Made by a program: the position numbers and the translations under genes. The notes below the pieces were generated by a model. That model worked only from the letters and a program-made list of their open reading frames with translations. It was not told the DNA's origin and did no database searches. Positions 1-8,682 of a stretch of DNA of 64,000 nucleotides are shown here, in pieces; the stretch's first letter is position 1, and every line of letters starts with the position of its first letter. This stretch comes from Novosphingopyxis sp038234155 (lineage in GTDB: Bacteria; Pseudomonadota; Alphaproteobacteria; Sphingomonadales; Sphingomonadaceae). The DNA lies in the NCBI GenBank assembly GCA_038234155.1, contig JBBSUT010000002.1:1-64000 (forward strand), read 5' to 3'.

Positions 1-892
1 CACGCGCTACTGGACCGCCGAACATCACGGCATGGAGGGGATCGCCAGCGCCGCGACCAGCATAGTGCTGGCGCATGTCGCCGCCGCCACCAAAACCATC
101 CGGGTTGGCGCAGGCGGTATCATGCTGCCCAATCATGCGCCCATCGTGATTGCAGAGCAATTCGGCACGCTGGATGCGCTGTTCCCAAATCGCATCGACC
201 TGGGGCTCGGCCGCGCGCCAGGATCGGACCAGCGCGTCGCCGCAGCCATGCGGCGCACGCTGGAAAGTGACCCCAACGCCTTTCCGCGCGATGTGGTCGA
301 GCTGCAAAGCTATTTTTCTGGCGACGGTAGGACCGGCATCCGCGCGACACCGGGCGCAGGCGCGAACGTGCCAATATATATTTTGGGCTCCAGCTTATAT
401 GGGGCGCAGCTGGCCGCGAGGCTTGGCCTGCCTTATGCCTTTGCCAGCCATTTCGCGCCCGCAGCGTTGGACGAGGCGCTGGCGATCTACCGCGATCGGT
501 TCACACCATCGGATGCGCTGGCGGCACCTTATGCGATTTGTGCCTTCAACGTATTCGCTGCGGATGATGAGGAGGAGGCTGAACTGCTCGCCAGTTCGAT
601 GCAGCAGAGCTTCATTGCCCTGCGCACCGGAAATCCAGGGAAACTGCCGCCGCCAGTGCGCGGCTATCGCGGCAGCCTGCCTCCGCAGGCGCGGGCCATG
701 CTGGACGGTGTGCTTTCCGCCACCGCCACTGGCACGGGCGATCAGGTGCGCGCAAAGATGCGCGCATTCTTGCAACGTACCCGGGCCGACGAGCTGATCC
801 TGACCAGCTCAATTTTCGATCACGCCGCGCGCAAGAAATGCCTCTCGATCGCGGCCCACGCATTCGCACAAGATGGGATGGAGCTAGCCTGA
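1..892 (+). CDS. LLM-class (luciferase-like) flavin-dependent oxidoreductase, 5' truncated
   Basis: The reading frame is already open at base 2, so the gene begins upstream of the window; about 296 C-terminal residues are visible. The first residues read TRYWTAEHHG, followed by a stretch containing GGIMLPNHAP, VAEQFGTL-type and LGLGRAPG segments (here IAEQFGTLDALFPNRIDLG). These are the usual blocks of the bacterial luciferase-like monooxygenase superfamily, in the single-component LLM group that binds FMN or F420 in a TIM barrel. The substrate cannot be told. The gene is convergent with sdhA, and a two-way terminator lies between them. Confidence 0.85.
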   Translation, partial: TRYWTAEHHGMEGIASAATSIVLAHVAAATKTIRVGAGGIMLPNHAPIVIAEQFGTLDALFPNRIDLGLGRAPGSDQRVAAAMRRTLESDPNAFPRDVVELQSYFSGDGRTGIRATPGAGANVPIYILGSSLYGAQLAARLGLPYAFASHFAPAALDEALAIYRDRFTPSDALAAPYAICAFNVFAADDEEEAELLASSMQQSFIALRTGNPGKLPPPVRGYRGSLPPQARAMLDGVLSATATGTGDQVRAKMRAFLQRTRADELILTSSIFDHAARKKCLSIAAHAFAQDGMELA

Positions 893-935
893 TCGGGGCT
901 GCGGAGACCGCCGTACAGGACACATCGCAAGGGAC

Positions 936-967
936 AAAAAAGGGCCGCACATCGGCGGCCCTTTTTT
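936..967. terminator. Bidirectional Rho-independent terminator
   Basis: A 7-bp stem (gggccgc at 942-948, gcggccc at 955-961) with a 6-base loop is preceded by six A and followed by six T. It can therefore stop transcription in both directions. It sits between the convergent flavin oxidoreductase and sdhA genes and ends the sdhCDA transcript. Confidence 0.9.
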
Positions 968-985
968 CCGGCACCACCAGACGGA

Positions 986-2836
986 TCAGTAAACCCGCTT
1001 CTTGGGCTCGATATAGTCGATCTCGTCGGTGAGGGTAAACTCGTGCACCGGGCGATAGTCCAGTTTGATCGAGTCGTTCACACCGCCAGTGGTTTTGCCG
1101 CCCCAGCCGTCGAACCAGCTGACGGTGTGTTTCATCCATTCGGGGTCGTTACGATCCGGGAAATCCTCGTGGCTATGCGCGCCGCGGCTCTCATGGCGAT
1201 TGCCGGCACTGGTAATGGTGACCATCGCCTGCGCCATCAGATTATCGAGTTCCATTGTCTCGATCAAATCGGTATTCCAGATCAGCGACCGGTCCGTCAC
1301 GTCGATATCCTGCATGCGGGCATTGACGGTCTGCATTTGGTCCAACCCCTCGGCCAGCGTTTCGGTGTCGCGGAAGACGGCGCAATGCTTCTGCATCGTT
1401 TTTTGCATGTCGAGCCGGATGGCAGCCGTAGGGGACCCGCCCTTGGCGTTGCGGAAATGGTCTAGCCGCGACAAAGCGAATTCTTCTGATCCCTTGGGCA
1501 GAGGGCGGTGTGCAGTGCCCAGCGCGATAGTGGCAGCCAATCGCTTGCCGATCGCGCGGCCGAATACCACGAGATCTATCAAGCTATTGGAACCCAGACG
1601 ATTGGCGCCGTGCACTGACACGCAGCCCGCTTCTCCTGCGGCAAAGAGCCCGGGGACGATGGCGTCCGGATTGTCGGGCGTCGGATTAATAACCTCGCCA
1701 TGATAGTTGGTCGGAATACCGCCCATATTATAATGAACGGTCGGCACCACGGGCAGCGGATTTTTGGTTAAGTCCACGCCTGCGAAAATCTTGCCGGTCT
1801 CGGTGATGCCGGGCAGCCGCTCAGCGAGAATGGCCGGATCAATATGATCGAGATGCAGGAAAATATGGTCGCCTTCCTTGCCCACGCCGCGGCCTTCGCG
1901 GATCTCCGCTGCCATCGCGCGCGACACCACATCGCGGCTGGCCAAATCCTTGGCGCTGGGGGCATAGCGCTCCATGAAGCGCTCCCCTTCTGAATTGGTG
2001 AGATAGCCGCCCTCGCCGCGCGCGCCCTCCGTGATGAGAACGCCTGCGCCGTAGATACCGGTGGGGTGGAACTGCACGAATTCCATGTCCTGCAGCGGCA
2101 GGCCGGCGCGCATCACCATTCCGCCGCCATCGCCGGTGCATGTGTGCGCACTTGTTGCGCTATGGAACACGCGGCCGCATCCCCCTGTCGCCAGCACGAC
2201 CGAGTGGCTGCGGAAACGATGGATCGATCCATCCTCCAGGCAAAGCGCAATGACGCCGCGGCATTCCGGTCCAGCAGGACCATCTTCCATGATCAGGTCG
2301 ATCGCGAAATATTCGATGAAAAAGTCCGCGTCGTATTTCAGGCTCTGCTGATAGAGCGCGTGCAGCATGGCGTGGCCCGTGCGGTCCGCCGCTGCGCATG
2401 TGCGCTGCACGGGCGGACCTGCCCCCATGTTTTGCATATGTCCGCCGAACGGGCGCTGATAGATTTTACCCTCGTCTGTGCGGCTGAACGGTACGCCGGC
2501 ATGTTCCAGTTCATAAACCGCCGCCGGCGCTTCGCGCGCCAGATATTCGATCGCGTCCTGGTCACCCAGCCAGTCCGATCCCTTGACGGTGTCGTACATG
2601 TGCCAGGTCCAGTGATCCGGACCCATATTGCCCAGGCTCGCGGCGATGCCACCCTGCGCCGCAACGGTATGTGAGCGCGTAGGGAAGACTTTGCTGATGC
2701 ACGCGGTGCGCAGGCCCGCTTCTGCGCTGCCCATGGTAGCGCGCAGGCCAGATCCGCCGGCACCGACGACGACGGCGTCATAGCTGTGATCGATAATCTG
2801 ATAGGCTGGTTGGGTCGATCCGTTAATCGATGCCAT
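986..2836 (-). CDS. sdhA: Succinate dehydrogenase flavoprotein subunit
   Basis: 616 residues, the usual length for SdhA. It is the catalytic FAD subunit of respiratory complex II and oxidises succinate to fumarate at the cytoplasmic face of the inner membrane. A dinucleotide-binding motif VVVGAGGSGLRA lies near residues 22-33. His56 in SHTVAAQGG matches the histidine that carries covalent FAD. QFHPTG and TEGARGEGG match the active-site His and Arg blocks. The ATG overlaps the sdhD stop by one base (TAATG), so translation is probably coupled. The gene is last in sdhC-sdhD-sdhA; a terminator follows and no sdhB is next to it. Confidence 0.98.
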   Translation of the reverse strand: MASINGSTQPAYQIIDHSYDAVVVGAGGSGLRATMGSAEAGLRTACISKVFPTRSHTVAAQGGIAASLGNMGPDHWTWHMYDTVKGSDWLGDQDAIEYLAREAPAAVYELEHAGVPFSRTDEGKIYQRPFGGHMQNMGAGPPVQRTCAAADRTGHAMLHALYQQSLKYDADFFIEYFAIDLIMEDGPAGPECRGVIALCLEDGSIHRFRSHSVVLATGGCGRVFHSATSAHTCTGDGGGMVMRAGLPLQDMEFVQFHPTGIYGAGVLITEGARGEGGYLTNSEGERFMERYAPSAKDLASRDVVSRAMAAEIREGRGVGKEGDHIFLHLDHIDPAILAERLPGITETGKIFAGVDLTKNPLPVVPTVHYNMGGIPTNYHGEVINPTPDNPDAIVPGLFAAGEAGCVSVHGANRLGSNSLIDLVVFGRAIGKRLAATIALGTAHRPLPKGSEEFALSRLDHFRNAKGGSPTAAIRLDMQKTMQKHCAVFRDTETLAEGLDQMQTVNARMQDIDVTDRSLIWNTDLIETMELDNLMAQAMVTITSAGNRHESRGAHSHEDFPDRNDPEWMKHTVSWFDGWGGKTTGGVNDSIKLDYRPVHEFTLTDEIDYIEPKKRVY

Positions 2837-3225
2837 TATGCAGCAGCTCCGGTAAAGGCGAGTTTCATAACGGCAAAACTGCCCAGGGCAGCCGCGCCGA
2901 TCGCGTAGAAGTTAAGTAGGATCAACAACGGCAGTTTGCCACTCGCAGCGTGCACATAATCCTCAATAAACACCTGAAGACCCAACCGCAGGTGCCAGCA
3001 GGTGCTGACCAGAAGCAGGATCATCGGCACCGCTGCCAAAGGCGAAGACAGCCACCGGCTCACCGTAGCGTATTCCAGGTTCGGCAGGACAAGCAGCGAT
3101 CCGATGAACCACAGCAGCAGCAGCAGATTTCCAACGGCGGTCAGCCGCTGGGCGATCCAATGATGCGCGCCCTCCTTGGCAGAGCCCAGCCCGCGAACGC
3201 GCCCAATTTCGGTTCCATTACCCAT
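2836..3225 (-). CDS. sdhD: Succinate dehydrogenase hydrophobic membrane anchor subunit
   Basis: 129 residues with three predicted membrane helices (about 29-48, 62-80 and 95-118). With SdhC it anchors the complex in the inner membrane and forms the ubiquinone site. The segment around His78 and the Asp89-Tyr90 pair matches the quinone/heme region of SdhD proteins. The gene starts 3 bases after the sdhC stop and overlaps sdhA by one base, so all three are co-transcribed. Confidence 0.93.
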   Translation of the reverse strand: MGNGTEIGRVRGLGSAKEGAHHWIAQRLTAVGNLLLLLWFIGSLLVLPNLEYATVSRWLSSPLAAVPMILLLVSTCWHLRLGLQVFIEDYVHAASGKLPLLILLNFYAIGAAALGSFAVMKLAFTGAAA

Positions 3226-3228
3226 GGC

Positions 3229-3663
3229 TTAGCTCCCCAGTCCGCGCATCGCGATGAAGAGCACGAGCAACAGCGTCAAAATGATCGATCCGGCAAAGGT
3301 CAACAGCGCGGTCGTGCGATTGGTTTTCAATTCATAGCCCGCGCCCATATCGAGCACCAGGTGGCGCAGGCCCGACAGCATGTGCTGGAAGAAGGACCAT
3401 GCCACCAGGATCGCGGCGAGCTTGAACAGGATCGTGGTCAACACCGCCAAACCGCCCGCACCGTCCGCATCGACGACCCAGGTCCGAAACGTAGCATAGC
3501 CGTCGTCGCCAGATGCAGCGGCGAGCAGCCACCACACCAGCACGGGAATGCCGACCAATGCCAGGATGCTGCCTGTGGCACGGTGGGCGATGGAGGCGGC
3601 CATGGCCGGACTCCACTTCCATATCTGCAGATGCGGAGAGAGCGGACGATCGGCTCCGGCCAT
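3229..3663 (-). CDS. sdhC: Succinate dehydrogenase cytochrome b556 subunit
   Basis: 144 residues with three membrane helices. The N-terminal block (RPLSPHLQIWKW) and SIAHRATGSIL are typical of SdhC. His94 in FFQHMLSGLRH matches the axial heme b ligand of E. coli SdhC, with His101 and Asp105 after it. The frame stays open upstream to 3771, but the start at 3663 is preferred because GAAGGA lies six bases before the ATG and the protein then begins as SdhC homologues do. It is the first gene of sdhCDA. Confidence 0.93.
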   Translation of the reverse strand: MAGADRPLSPHLQIWKWSPAMAASIAHRATGSILALVGIPVLVWWLLAAASGDDGYATFRTWVVDADGAGGLAVLTTILFKLAAILVAWSFFQHMLSGLRHLVLDMGAGYELKTNRTTALLTFAGSIILTLLLVLFIAMRGLGS

Positions 3664-3855
3664 AATGGGTCCTTCAAGGCGTGACGGTTGGTCTGGCCCG
3701 CCTTCTAACCGAACCGCGCGGCGATGCAACATGGCTGAGCCGCCCGCTATCGCTAACGGAGCGTTTACCATTGCACCGCTATGTCAGACCGCACAGCGCC
3801 GCGCCGTTTGCGTGGCACAAGCACAAGCCATACGCTTGGCAGAGCATAGGGACAC

Positions 3856-5220
3856 ATGATGATGACCGTAATCGGCGAATCCGAGGCGATGGCCGCGCTC
3901 GAGCGCAACATGGTGCAACGCGTGGAGCATCTGTCGCGAGACGCTGATCTGGTCGCCGTCAATGCCGACATATGGTCGGTCATCGGCGGGCATGCACGGG
4001 AAATCGCTGATGCCTTCTGGGCCGAATATGCGATCGACAACCCCGTCGTGGAGTCCTTTTCAGATGAGGTGCGCAGCTATCTCTACGATCGCTCGGTCGA
4101 TCAGGTCCGAGCGAAGTACAGCCAGCCCTTCGGCCCCGCCTGGATCGAATATGTCAAAGCGAGCGCGGTCGAAGTGGTCCGCAAAAACGTGCCGCCATCA
4201 CGTCTGTTCGCTGGCCTCGCGAGGGCCGACAGCCGCGTATTGGAACTGTTCCGAAAGGGATGCGGTGGCGATTTTGAAAGGTTCGCCGCGGCCGCCGGAA
4301 ATATCAACCGCATGAACAGCCTCGTGCTTGAGTTCAGCATGAGCTTCATTCACCTGGCCACCGGCAGCCGTATCAGCGGCGCGCGCGCCCAGGATCTGAC
4401 GCTGTTCCGCGAACAGATCGAGGGCGTGGTGCGTAAGATCAGCGAGCAGAGCAAGACTGTGATTGCGACCGCCAGCGACGCCAAAAGATCGGCCCACGGC
4501 ATGCTCGGCAAATCATCCGAAGTCGCCGCGGCATCCGAACAGTCCGCCGTCGCCATGCGGGAAGCGGCCCAAACCGCGGCCGGCCTGATCCGAGCGATCG
4601 AGGAAGCGCGCGAGGAGGTGGAGCAGTCCGCGCAGGTCACCGCCCGGGCCGCCGCCAAATCGGACGAGGCCGTGTCCGTCAGCCAGGCGCTGTCGGAGCA
4701 CACGCAATCGATCGAATCGATCCTGGGGCTCATCCGCGATATTGCTGGGCAGACCAATCTTCTCGCGCTCAACGCGACAATCGAAGCGGCGCGTGCGGGA
4801 GAGGCTGGCCGCGGTTTTGCCGTGGTGGCGCAGGAAGTCAAGAGCCTGGCCAACCAGACCGCCAAGGCCACCGACGAGATCGACAAGAAGATCGGTGCTA
4901 TCCTCGCGGCGACCGGCCGCACGGTGGAAATGAACGAATCCATTCGCGACACGGTGGGCGAAGTGCAATCGAGCGCCGAGCGCATCCGCCAGGCGATGGA
5001 TCTTCAGGCGCAGACCGTGACGATGATTACCAGCGCTGTCGACGAGACCGCGCTGGCCGCCGATTCGATGTCCGGCACCATCGCTTCGATCCGCCGCGAC
5101 AGCGAGAACGTGACCGACGAGATCGACCGCGTTAGCAAAGCGTTTACCGAAATGGACGATCATCTCTCACGCCTGGACGATGCGGCAGAGGATTTTGTCC
5201 GGCGTTTCGCCCAAGGCTGA
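3856..5220 (+). CDS. Soluble methyl-accepting chemotaxis protein with N-terminal globin-like sensor domain
   Basis: 454 residues with no signal peptide or membrane segment, so a cytoplasmic transducer. Residues about 10-165 resemble the globin domain of HemAT-type sensors (FWAEYA, then WIEYVK and VPPSRLFAGL). The region after residue 185 is a coiled-coil signalling domain; its hairpin tip reads DIAGQTNLLALNATIEAA from residue 295, the contact surface for CheA and CheW. In heme-binding globin-coupled sensors a His precedes the R-I-G-L-P-P-like motif; by my alignment that position is Val107 here, so heme binding is doubtful. The gene is divergent from sdhC, and no other chemotaxis gene is nearby. 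Confidence 0.85.
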   Translation: MMMTVIGESEAMAALERNMVQRVEHLSRDADLVAVNADIWSVIGGHAREIADAFWAEYAIDNPVVESFSDEVRSYLYDRSVDQVRAKYSQPFGPAWIEYVKASAVEVVRKNVPPSRLFAGLARADSRVLELFRKGCGGDFERFAAAAGNINRMNSLVLEFSMSFIHLATGSRISGARAQDLTLFREQIEGVVRKISEQSKTVIATASDAKRSAHGMLGKSSEVAAASEQSAVAMREAAQTAAGLIRAIEEAREEVEQSAQVTARAAAKSDEAVSVSQALSEHTQSIESILGLIRDIAGQTNLLALNATIEAARAGEAGRGFAVVAQEVKSLANQTAKATDEIDKKIGAILAATGRTVEMNESIRDTVGEVQSSAERIRQAMDLQAQTVTMITSAVDETALAADSMSGTIASIRRDSENVTDEIDRVSKAFTEMDDHLSRLDDAAEDFVRRFAQG

Positions 5221-5290
5221 CGCCCGGTTCCTGGACGGCGGCGGCGCATCCCTCTTCCGCTCCCCGCCCCGGCCCGCTACGAGCGGCGGC

Positions 5291-6025
5291 ATGACCACGC
5301 GCAAACATATCCTCCTTACCGGCGCCAGCCGCGGTATCGGCAAGGCTATCCACCAGGCGCTCGACGCCGCTGGTGCCCGCACTGTCGGCCACGCCAGCAG
5401 CGCGCGCGACAATCTGATCGGCGCTGACCTTTCGCAGCCCGGTGCGGCGGCCGGGCTGTGGCACACGGCGCTCGATCGGATGGACGGGCGCATCGACGTG
5501 CTCGTTAACAACGCCGGAATATTCCAGGCCAATCCCCTCGACACCGATGACAGCGCCTGGCGCGATTCGTGGGAGGAGACCATGCGCATCAATCTCACCG
5601 CAGCGGCCGAGCTGTGCCGTTTTGCGGTGCGTCACTGGCAAGACAGGTGCGTCGGCAGCGAAAGCGTCGCCGGCGGCCGGATCGTCAACGTCGCCAGCCG
5701 CGCGGCCTATCGCGGCGACAGCCCGGCCCACTGGCATTATGCCGCGTCCAAAGCGGGCATGGTGGCGATGACCAAATCGATCGCGCGCGGCTATGGCGGT
5801 GAAGCTATCCTGGCCTTTGCCGTGTGCCCGGGCTTCACCATGACCGGAATGGCCGAAGACTATCTGGCCAGCCGCGGCGGCGATCAGCTGCTCAAAGACA
5901 TTCCGCTCGGCCGCGTCGCGCAGCCGTCGGAGATAGCTGACATCGTACGCTTCTGCGCGCTCGATGCGCCGCCGTCGATGACCGGCGCAGTAATTGACGC
6001 CAACGGCGCCAGCTTCGTGCGCTAA
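5291..6025 (+). CDS. SDR-family NAD(P)-dependent oxidoreductase
   Basis: 244 residues from the ATG at 5291, the normal size for a classical short-chain dehydrogenase. Cofactor motif TGASRGIG is at residues 10-17 and NNAG at 73-76. The catalytic residues are Ser136, Tyr150 and Lys154 (YAASK). The C-terminal part has PGFTMTGM and a final GAVIDANGASFVR as in FabG-like enzymes. The frame is open further upstream inside the end of the chemotaxis gene, but that extension would be unlike the family. prmA follows after 3 bases. The substrate is unknown. Confidence 0.9.
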   Translation: MTTRKHILLTGASRGIGKAIHQALDAAGARTVGHASSARDNLIGADLSQPGAAAGLWHTALDRMDGRIDVLVNNAGIFQANPLDTDDSAWRDSWEETMRINLTAAAELCRFAVRHWQDRCVGSESVAGGRIVNVASRAAYRGDSPAHWHYAASKAGMVAMTKSIARGYGGEAILAFAVCPGFTMTGMAEDYLASRGGDQLLKDIPLGRVAQPSEIADIVRFCALDAPPSMTGAVIDANGASFVR

Positions 6026-6028
6026 ACG

Positions 6029-6994
6029 ATGCCCAGCTACAAACTTACCCTGCCGTGCACGCGCGCGGACGCCGATCGGCTGGAAAGCGACATTTCCGCC
6101 TTCGTCGATATGGAGCCGATGCCCGCGCTGGTCAGCCGGGAGCAGAGCGAGGACAGCGGCGCTTGGCTGGTCGAGGCCTATTTCGAGCAGCGGCCGGACG
6201 AAGCCACGGCCGACGCCCTGCGCGCGCTGATCCCCAGTGCGGCGGGCGCCGAGGCCGTGATCGAGCGGCTGGAGGATGAGGACTGGGTGACCGCCAGCCA
6301 ATCCGGTCTTGATCCCTTCACCGTCGGCCGCTTCTACATTCGCCTGAGCGGCGAGCCAGCGCCCACCGATCCCGCGCTGATTGATCTCCAGGTCGACGCC
6401 AGCCGCGCTTTCGGCACCGGCCATCATCCGACCACTTATGGCTGTCTGTCGGCGCTCGACGCGCTGAGATCGACGGGGCATCGCTTTTCGCATATCGCCG
6501 ACATTGGAACAGGTACCGGCCTGCTCGCTTTTGCCGCTAAGCGGCTGTGGTCCCGGGCGCGCATCATCGCGAGCGATATTGATCCCGTTGCAGTAGAGCT
6601 GGCCGCCAAGTTCGCGGCAATGAACGGCATTCCCACAGGCCGCCAGCCGGATGCGCTCACGCTGATCGCCGCTGGTGGCACCGATCATCCGCTAATCCGG
6701 CGGCGTGGCCCGTACGATCTGGTGCTGGCCAATATTCTGGCCGGACCGTTGATCGCGCTGGCCCCCGATCTGTCTGCGATACAGGCGGACGACGGCACGT
6801 TAATCTTGGCCGGTCTGATGCGCGCGCAAGCGGATCGCGTCGCCGCCGCCTATCGCCGCGAGGGCTATCGCCTGATCGTACAGCGGGAGCGTGAGAACTG
6901 GCCCACGCTGGTCCTGCGCAAACGCCGCCGCCACGGGCATCGACGCAAGCAGCGTCGCAGCCTGCCGGCACCTGTCGGAACCGGCGAGTGGTAA
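6029..6994 (+). CDS. prmA: Ribosomal protein L11 methyltransferase
   Basis: 321 residues. PrmA methylates ribosomal protein L11 using S-adenosylmethionine. The family block AFGTGHHPTT is at about 127-136, the SAM-binding motif DIGTGTGLLAF starts at 158, and ANILAGPL is the catalytic-loop motif. The start lies 3 bases after the SDR stop, so the two genes are probably co-transcribed. An oddity is a strongly basic tail after the normal end of the fold, about residues 294-310, rich in Arg, Lys and His. It may be RNA-contacting or just a read-on extension. Confidence 0.93.
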   Translation: MPSYKLTLPCTRADADRLESDISAFVDMEPMPALVSREQSEDSGAWLVEAYFEQRPDEATADALRALIPSAAGAEAVIERLEDEDWVTASQSGLDPFTVGRFYIRLSGEPAPTDPALIDLQVDASRAFGTGHHPTTYGCLSALDALRSTGHRFSHIADIGTGTGLLAFAAKRLWSRARIIASDIDPVAVELAAKFAAMNGIPTGRQPDALTLIAAGGTDHPLIRRRGPYDLVLANILAGPLIALAPDLSAIQADDGTLILAGLMRAQADRVAAAYRREGYRLIVQRERENWPTLVLRKRRRHGHRRKQRRSLPAPVGTGEW

Positions 6995-7010
6995 GCCGCG
7001 CCGCAAGTTG

Positions 7011-7898
7011 TCAGGCGTCTCGCCCGGTCTCCAGGTCTTTGGCCAACACGTAGGTCTGCGTACCGCGCGTCAGCACGCGGTCGCCCTCGATAAGCTGCGC
7101 GACCTCGATATCGGGCTTGTCCGCCAGCTTTTGATAGACCGGGGCGAAATCGGTCTGCTCAGTTATGTCGAGCAGCTCCTGAAAGCTGTCGATCACGATG
7201 TAATTCTGCTGATAGTCATCGATCCGGTACTTGGTCCGCATCACCCGCTCCAGATCGAAGCCGATACGATTGGGGCTGTCACTGTCCAGCGCGAATTCGC
7301 TCTCGCCGTAGCTCGACACGATACCGGCCCCGTAGATACGCAGACCGTCCTTCTCCTGCACCAGCCCGAATTCCACCGTATACCAATAAAGCCGCGCCAG
7401 TTTCTCGAGCGCGCCGAGCTTGAGTGCGCGCTTCCCGCCGCGCCCGTAGGCCGCCATATAATCGCCAAACACCGAGTCTGCCAGCATCGGCACGTGGCCA
7501 AACACATCGTGGAAGATGTCGGGCTCCTGCAGATAATCTAGCTGATCAGGTCGCCGAATAAAATTACCCGACACGAAACGGCGATTGGCCAAATGATCGA
7601 AGAACACGTCGTCCGGCACCAGCCCCGGAACCGCCACCACCTGCCAGCCGGTGGCCGCCATCAGCCGCTCGTTGAGCTCGGCAAAATCGGGGATGCCGGG
7701 CTTGGACAGCTGCAGCACATCCAGACCTTTCAGGAATTCCTGCGATGCCCGGCCAGGCAGCATCGCACGCTGCCGCGCGAACAGCTTGTCCCAGGTGGCA
7801 TGTTCCTCCGCGCTGTAGCCGTCCCACCCTTGTGGAATGGTCCAGTCGGGCGCGGCGCCCTCCGGCGGCGTACTGAAGACGTGACTTTCTGCGTTCAT
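7011..7898 (-). CDS. phhA: Phenylalanine 4-monooxygenase
   Basis: 295 residues from the ATG at 7898. It belongs to the pterin-dependent, non-heme iron aromatic amino acid hydroxylases, which convert phenylalanine to tyrosine. The iron ligands are visible as His130 and His135 in HDVFGH and Glu176 in WYTVEFGL. The size fits the single-domain bacterial enzyme without the ACT regulatory domain. The frame extends to 7946, but bacterial homologues start near the chosen Met. The gene is divergent from the next one, so their promoters must overlap. No pterin dehydratase (phhB) is next to it. Confidence 0.95.
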   Translation of the reverse strand: MNAESHVFSTPPEGAAPDWTIPQGWDGYSAEEHATWDKLFARQRAMLPGRASQEFLKGLDVLQLSKPGIPDFAELNERLMAATGWQVVAVPGLVPDDVFFDHLANRRFVSGNFIRRPDQLDYLQEPDIFHDVFGHVPMLADSVFGDYMAAYGRGGKRALKLGALEKLARLYWYTVEFGLVQEKDGLRIYGAGIVSSYGESEFALDSDSPNRIGFDLERVMRTKYRIDDYQQNYIVIDSFQELLDITEQTDFAPVYQKLADKPDIEVAQLIEGDRVLTRGTQTYVLAKDLETGRDA

Positions 7899-7963
7899 AC
7901 GGCGATCATAGCATGATGCGGGCGGGTAACGGAAGAGAGCGGACACAAACCGCGATACGCGTA

Positions 7964-8629
7964 ATGCGCGGCGCGCTGGCGTGGCTGCTTCTCATCGTCG
8001 GCCTGTATTTCGGCGCGGCGCTCATGGGCGCGATGATTGCGGCCAATCCCGGTTGGCACCAGCCAGAACAGGGCGTGGAAATCTGGGTGGAGACCAACGG
8101 CGTCCACACAGGGATCGTCATGCCGCTGGCCAATGCGGAGGCCGATTGGCGCGATCTGCTGCAACCTGCGGACATCCGCGACCCGCGTTATTACAGTACG
8201 CATGTGCTGATTGCCTGGGGCGAGGCGCGCTTCTACCGCCAGACCAGGACGTGGCGTGATCTGACCCCCGCCATCGCATGGAATGCGGCCACCGGATCGA
8301 ACGATGTGCTGATGCATGTCGATCATCTCTATCATCCCGGACCGGAGCCCTATCGCCGACGCGTCGTTCTGACGGCGGACCAGTACCGGCGGCTGACCCG
8401 CGCCATTCGCGCGCAGTTCAGCCCAGGCGCCAACGGCCGCGCGGCGTCCAGCTACGGATATGGCCCTAACGACGCTTTCTATGCCGCGCACGGTCATTAC
8501 AGCGCGTTCAACACCTGCAACAGCTGGACCGGCCGGATGTTGCGCGAATCGGGCGTAACCGTGGGGGCATGGACCCCGATGGCAGGCGGCGTGATGCGCT
8601 GGTTTCCCGCTGCATCCGCCATTCATTAA
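7964..8629 (+). CDS. TIGR02117/DUF2459 family protein
   Basis: 221 residues from the ATG at 7964; an upstream in-frame ATG at 7913 would add 17 residues but would start only 14 bases from phhA. One N-terminal membrane segment (LAWLLLIVGLYFGAALMGAM) is followed by a domain with VWVETNGVHTGIV-like sequence (IWVETNGVHTGIVMP), IAWGEARFY, and a Cys-containing NTCNSWTGRML block. This matches a widespread family of unknown function, sometimes near urease genes. The His and Cys blocks look like a papain-like hydrolase fold (inference). It is probably anchored in the inner membrane facing the periplasm. Confidence 0.8.
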   Translation: MRGALAWLLLIVGLYFGAALMGAMIAANPGWHQPEQGVEIWVETNGVHTGIVMPLANAEADWRDLLQPADIRDPRYYSTHVLIAWGEARFYRQTRTWRDLTPAIAWNAATGSNDVLMHVDHLYHPGPEPYRRRVVLTADQYRRLTRAIRAQFSPGANGRAASSYGYGPNDAFYAAHGHYSAFNTCNSWTGRMLRESGVTVGAWTPMAGGVMRWFPAASAIH

Positions 8630-8682
8630 GCATTCACGCCCCGGAACCGTATGCAATCACCACGGAATGGAGGGACGTAGCG

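Noticed and set aside
5144..6688. Long open frame (about 514 codons) on the minus strand opposite the SDR and prmA genes
   Set aside because: It lies antisense to two genes with clear family motifs and has no likeness itself; long antisense frames are common in GC-rich DNA.
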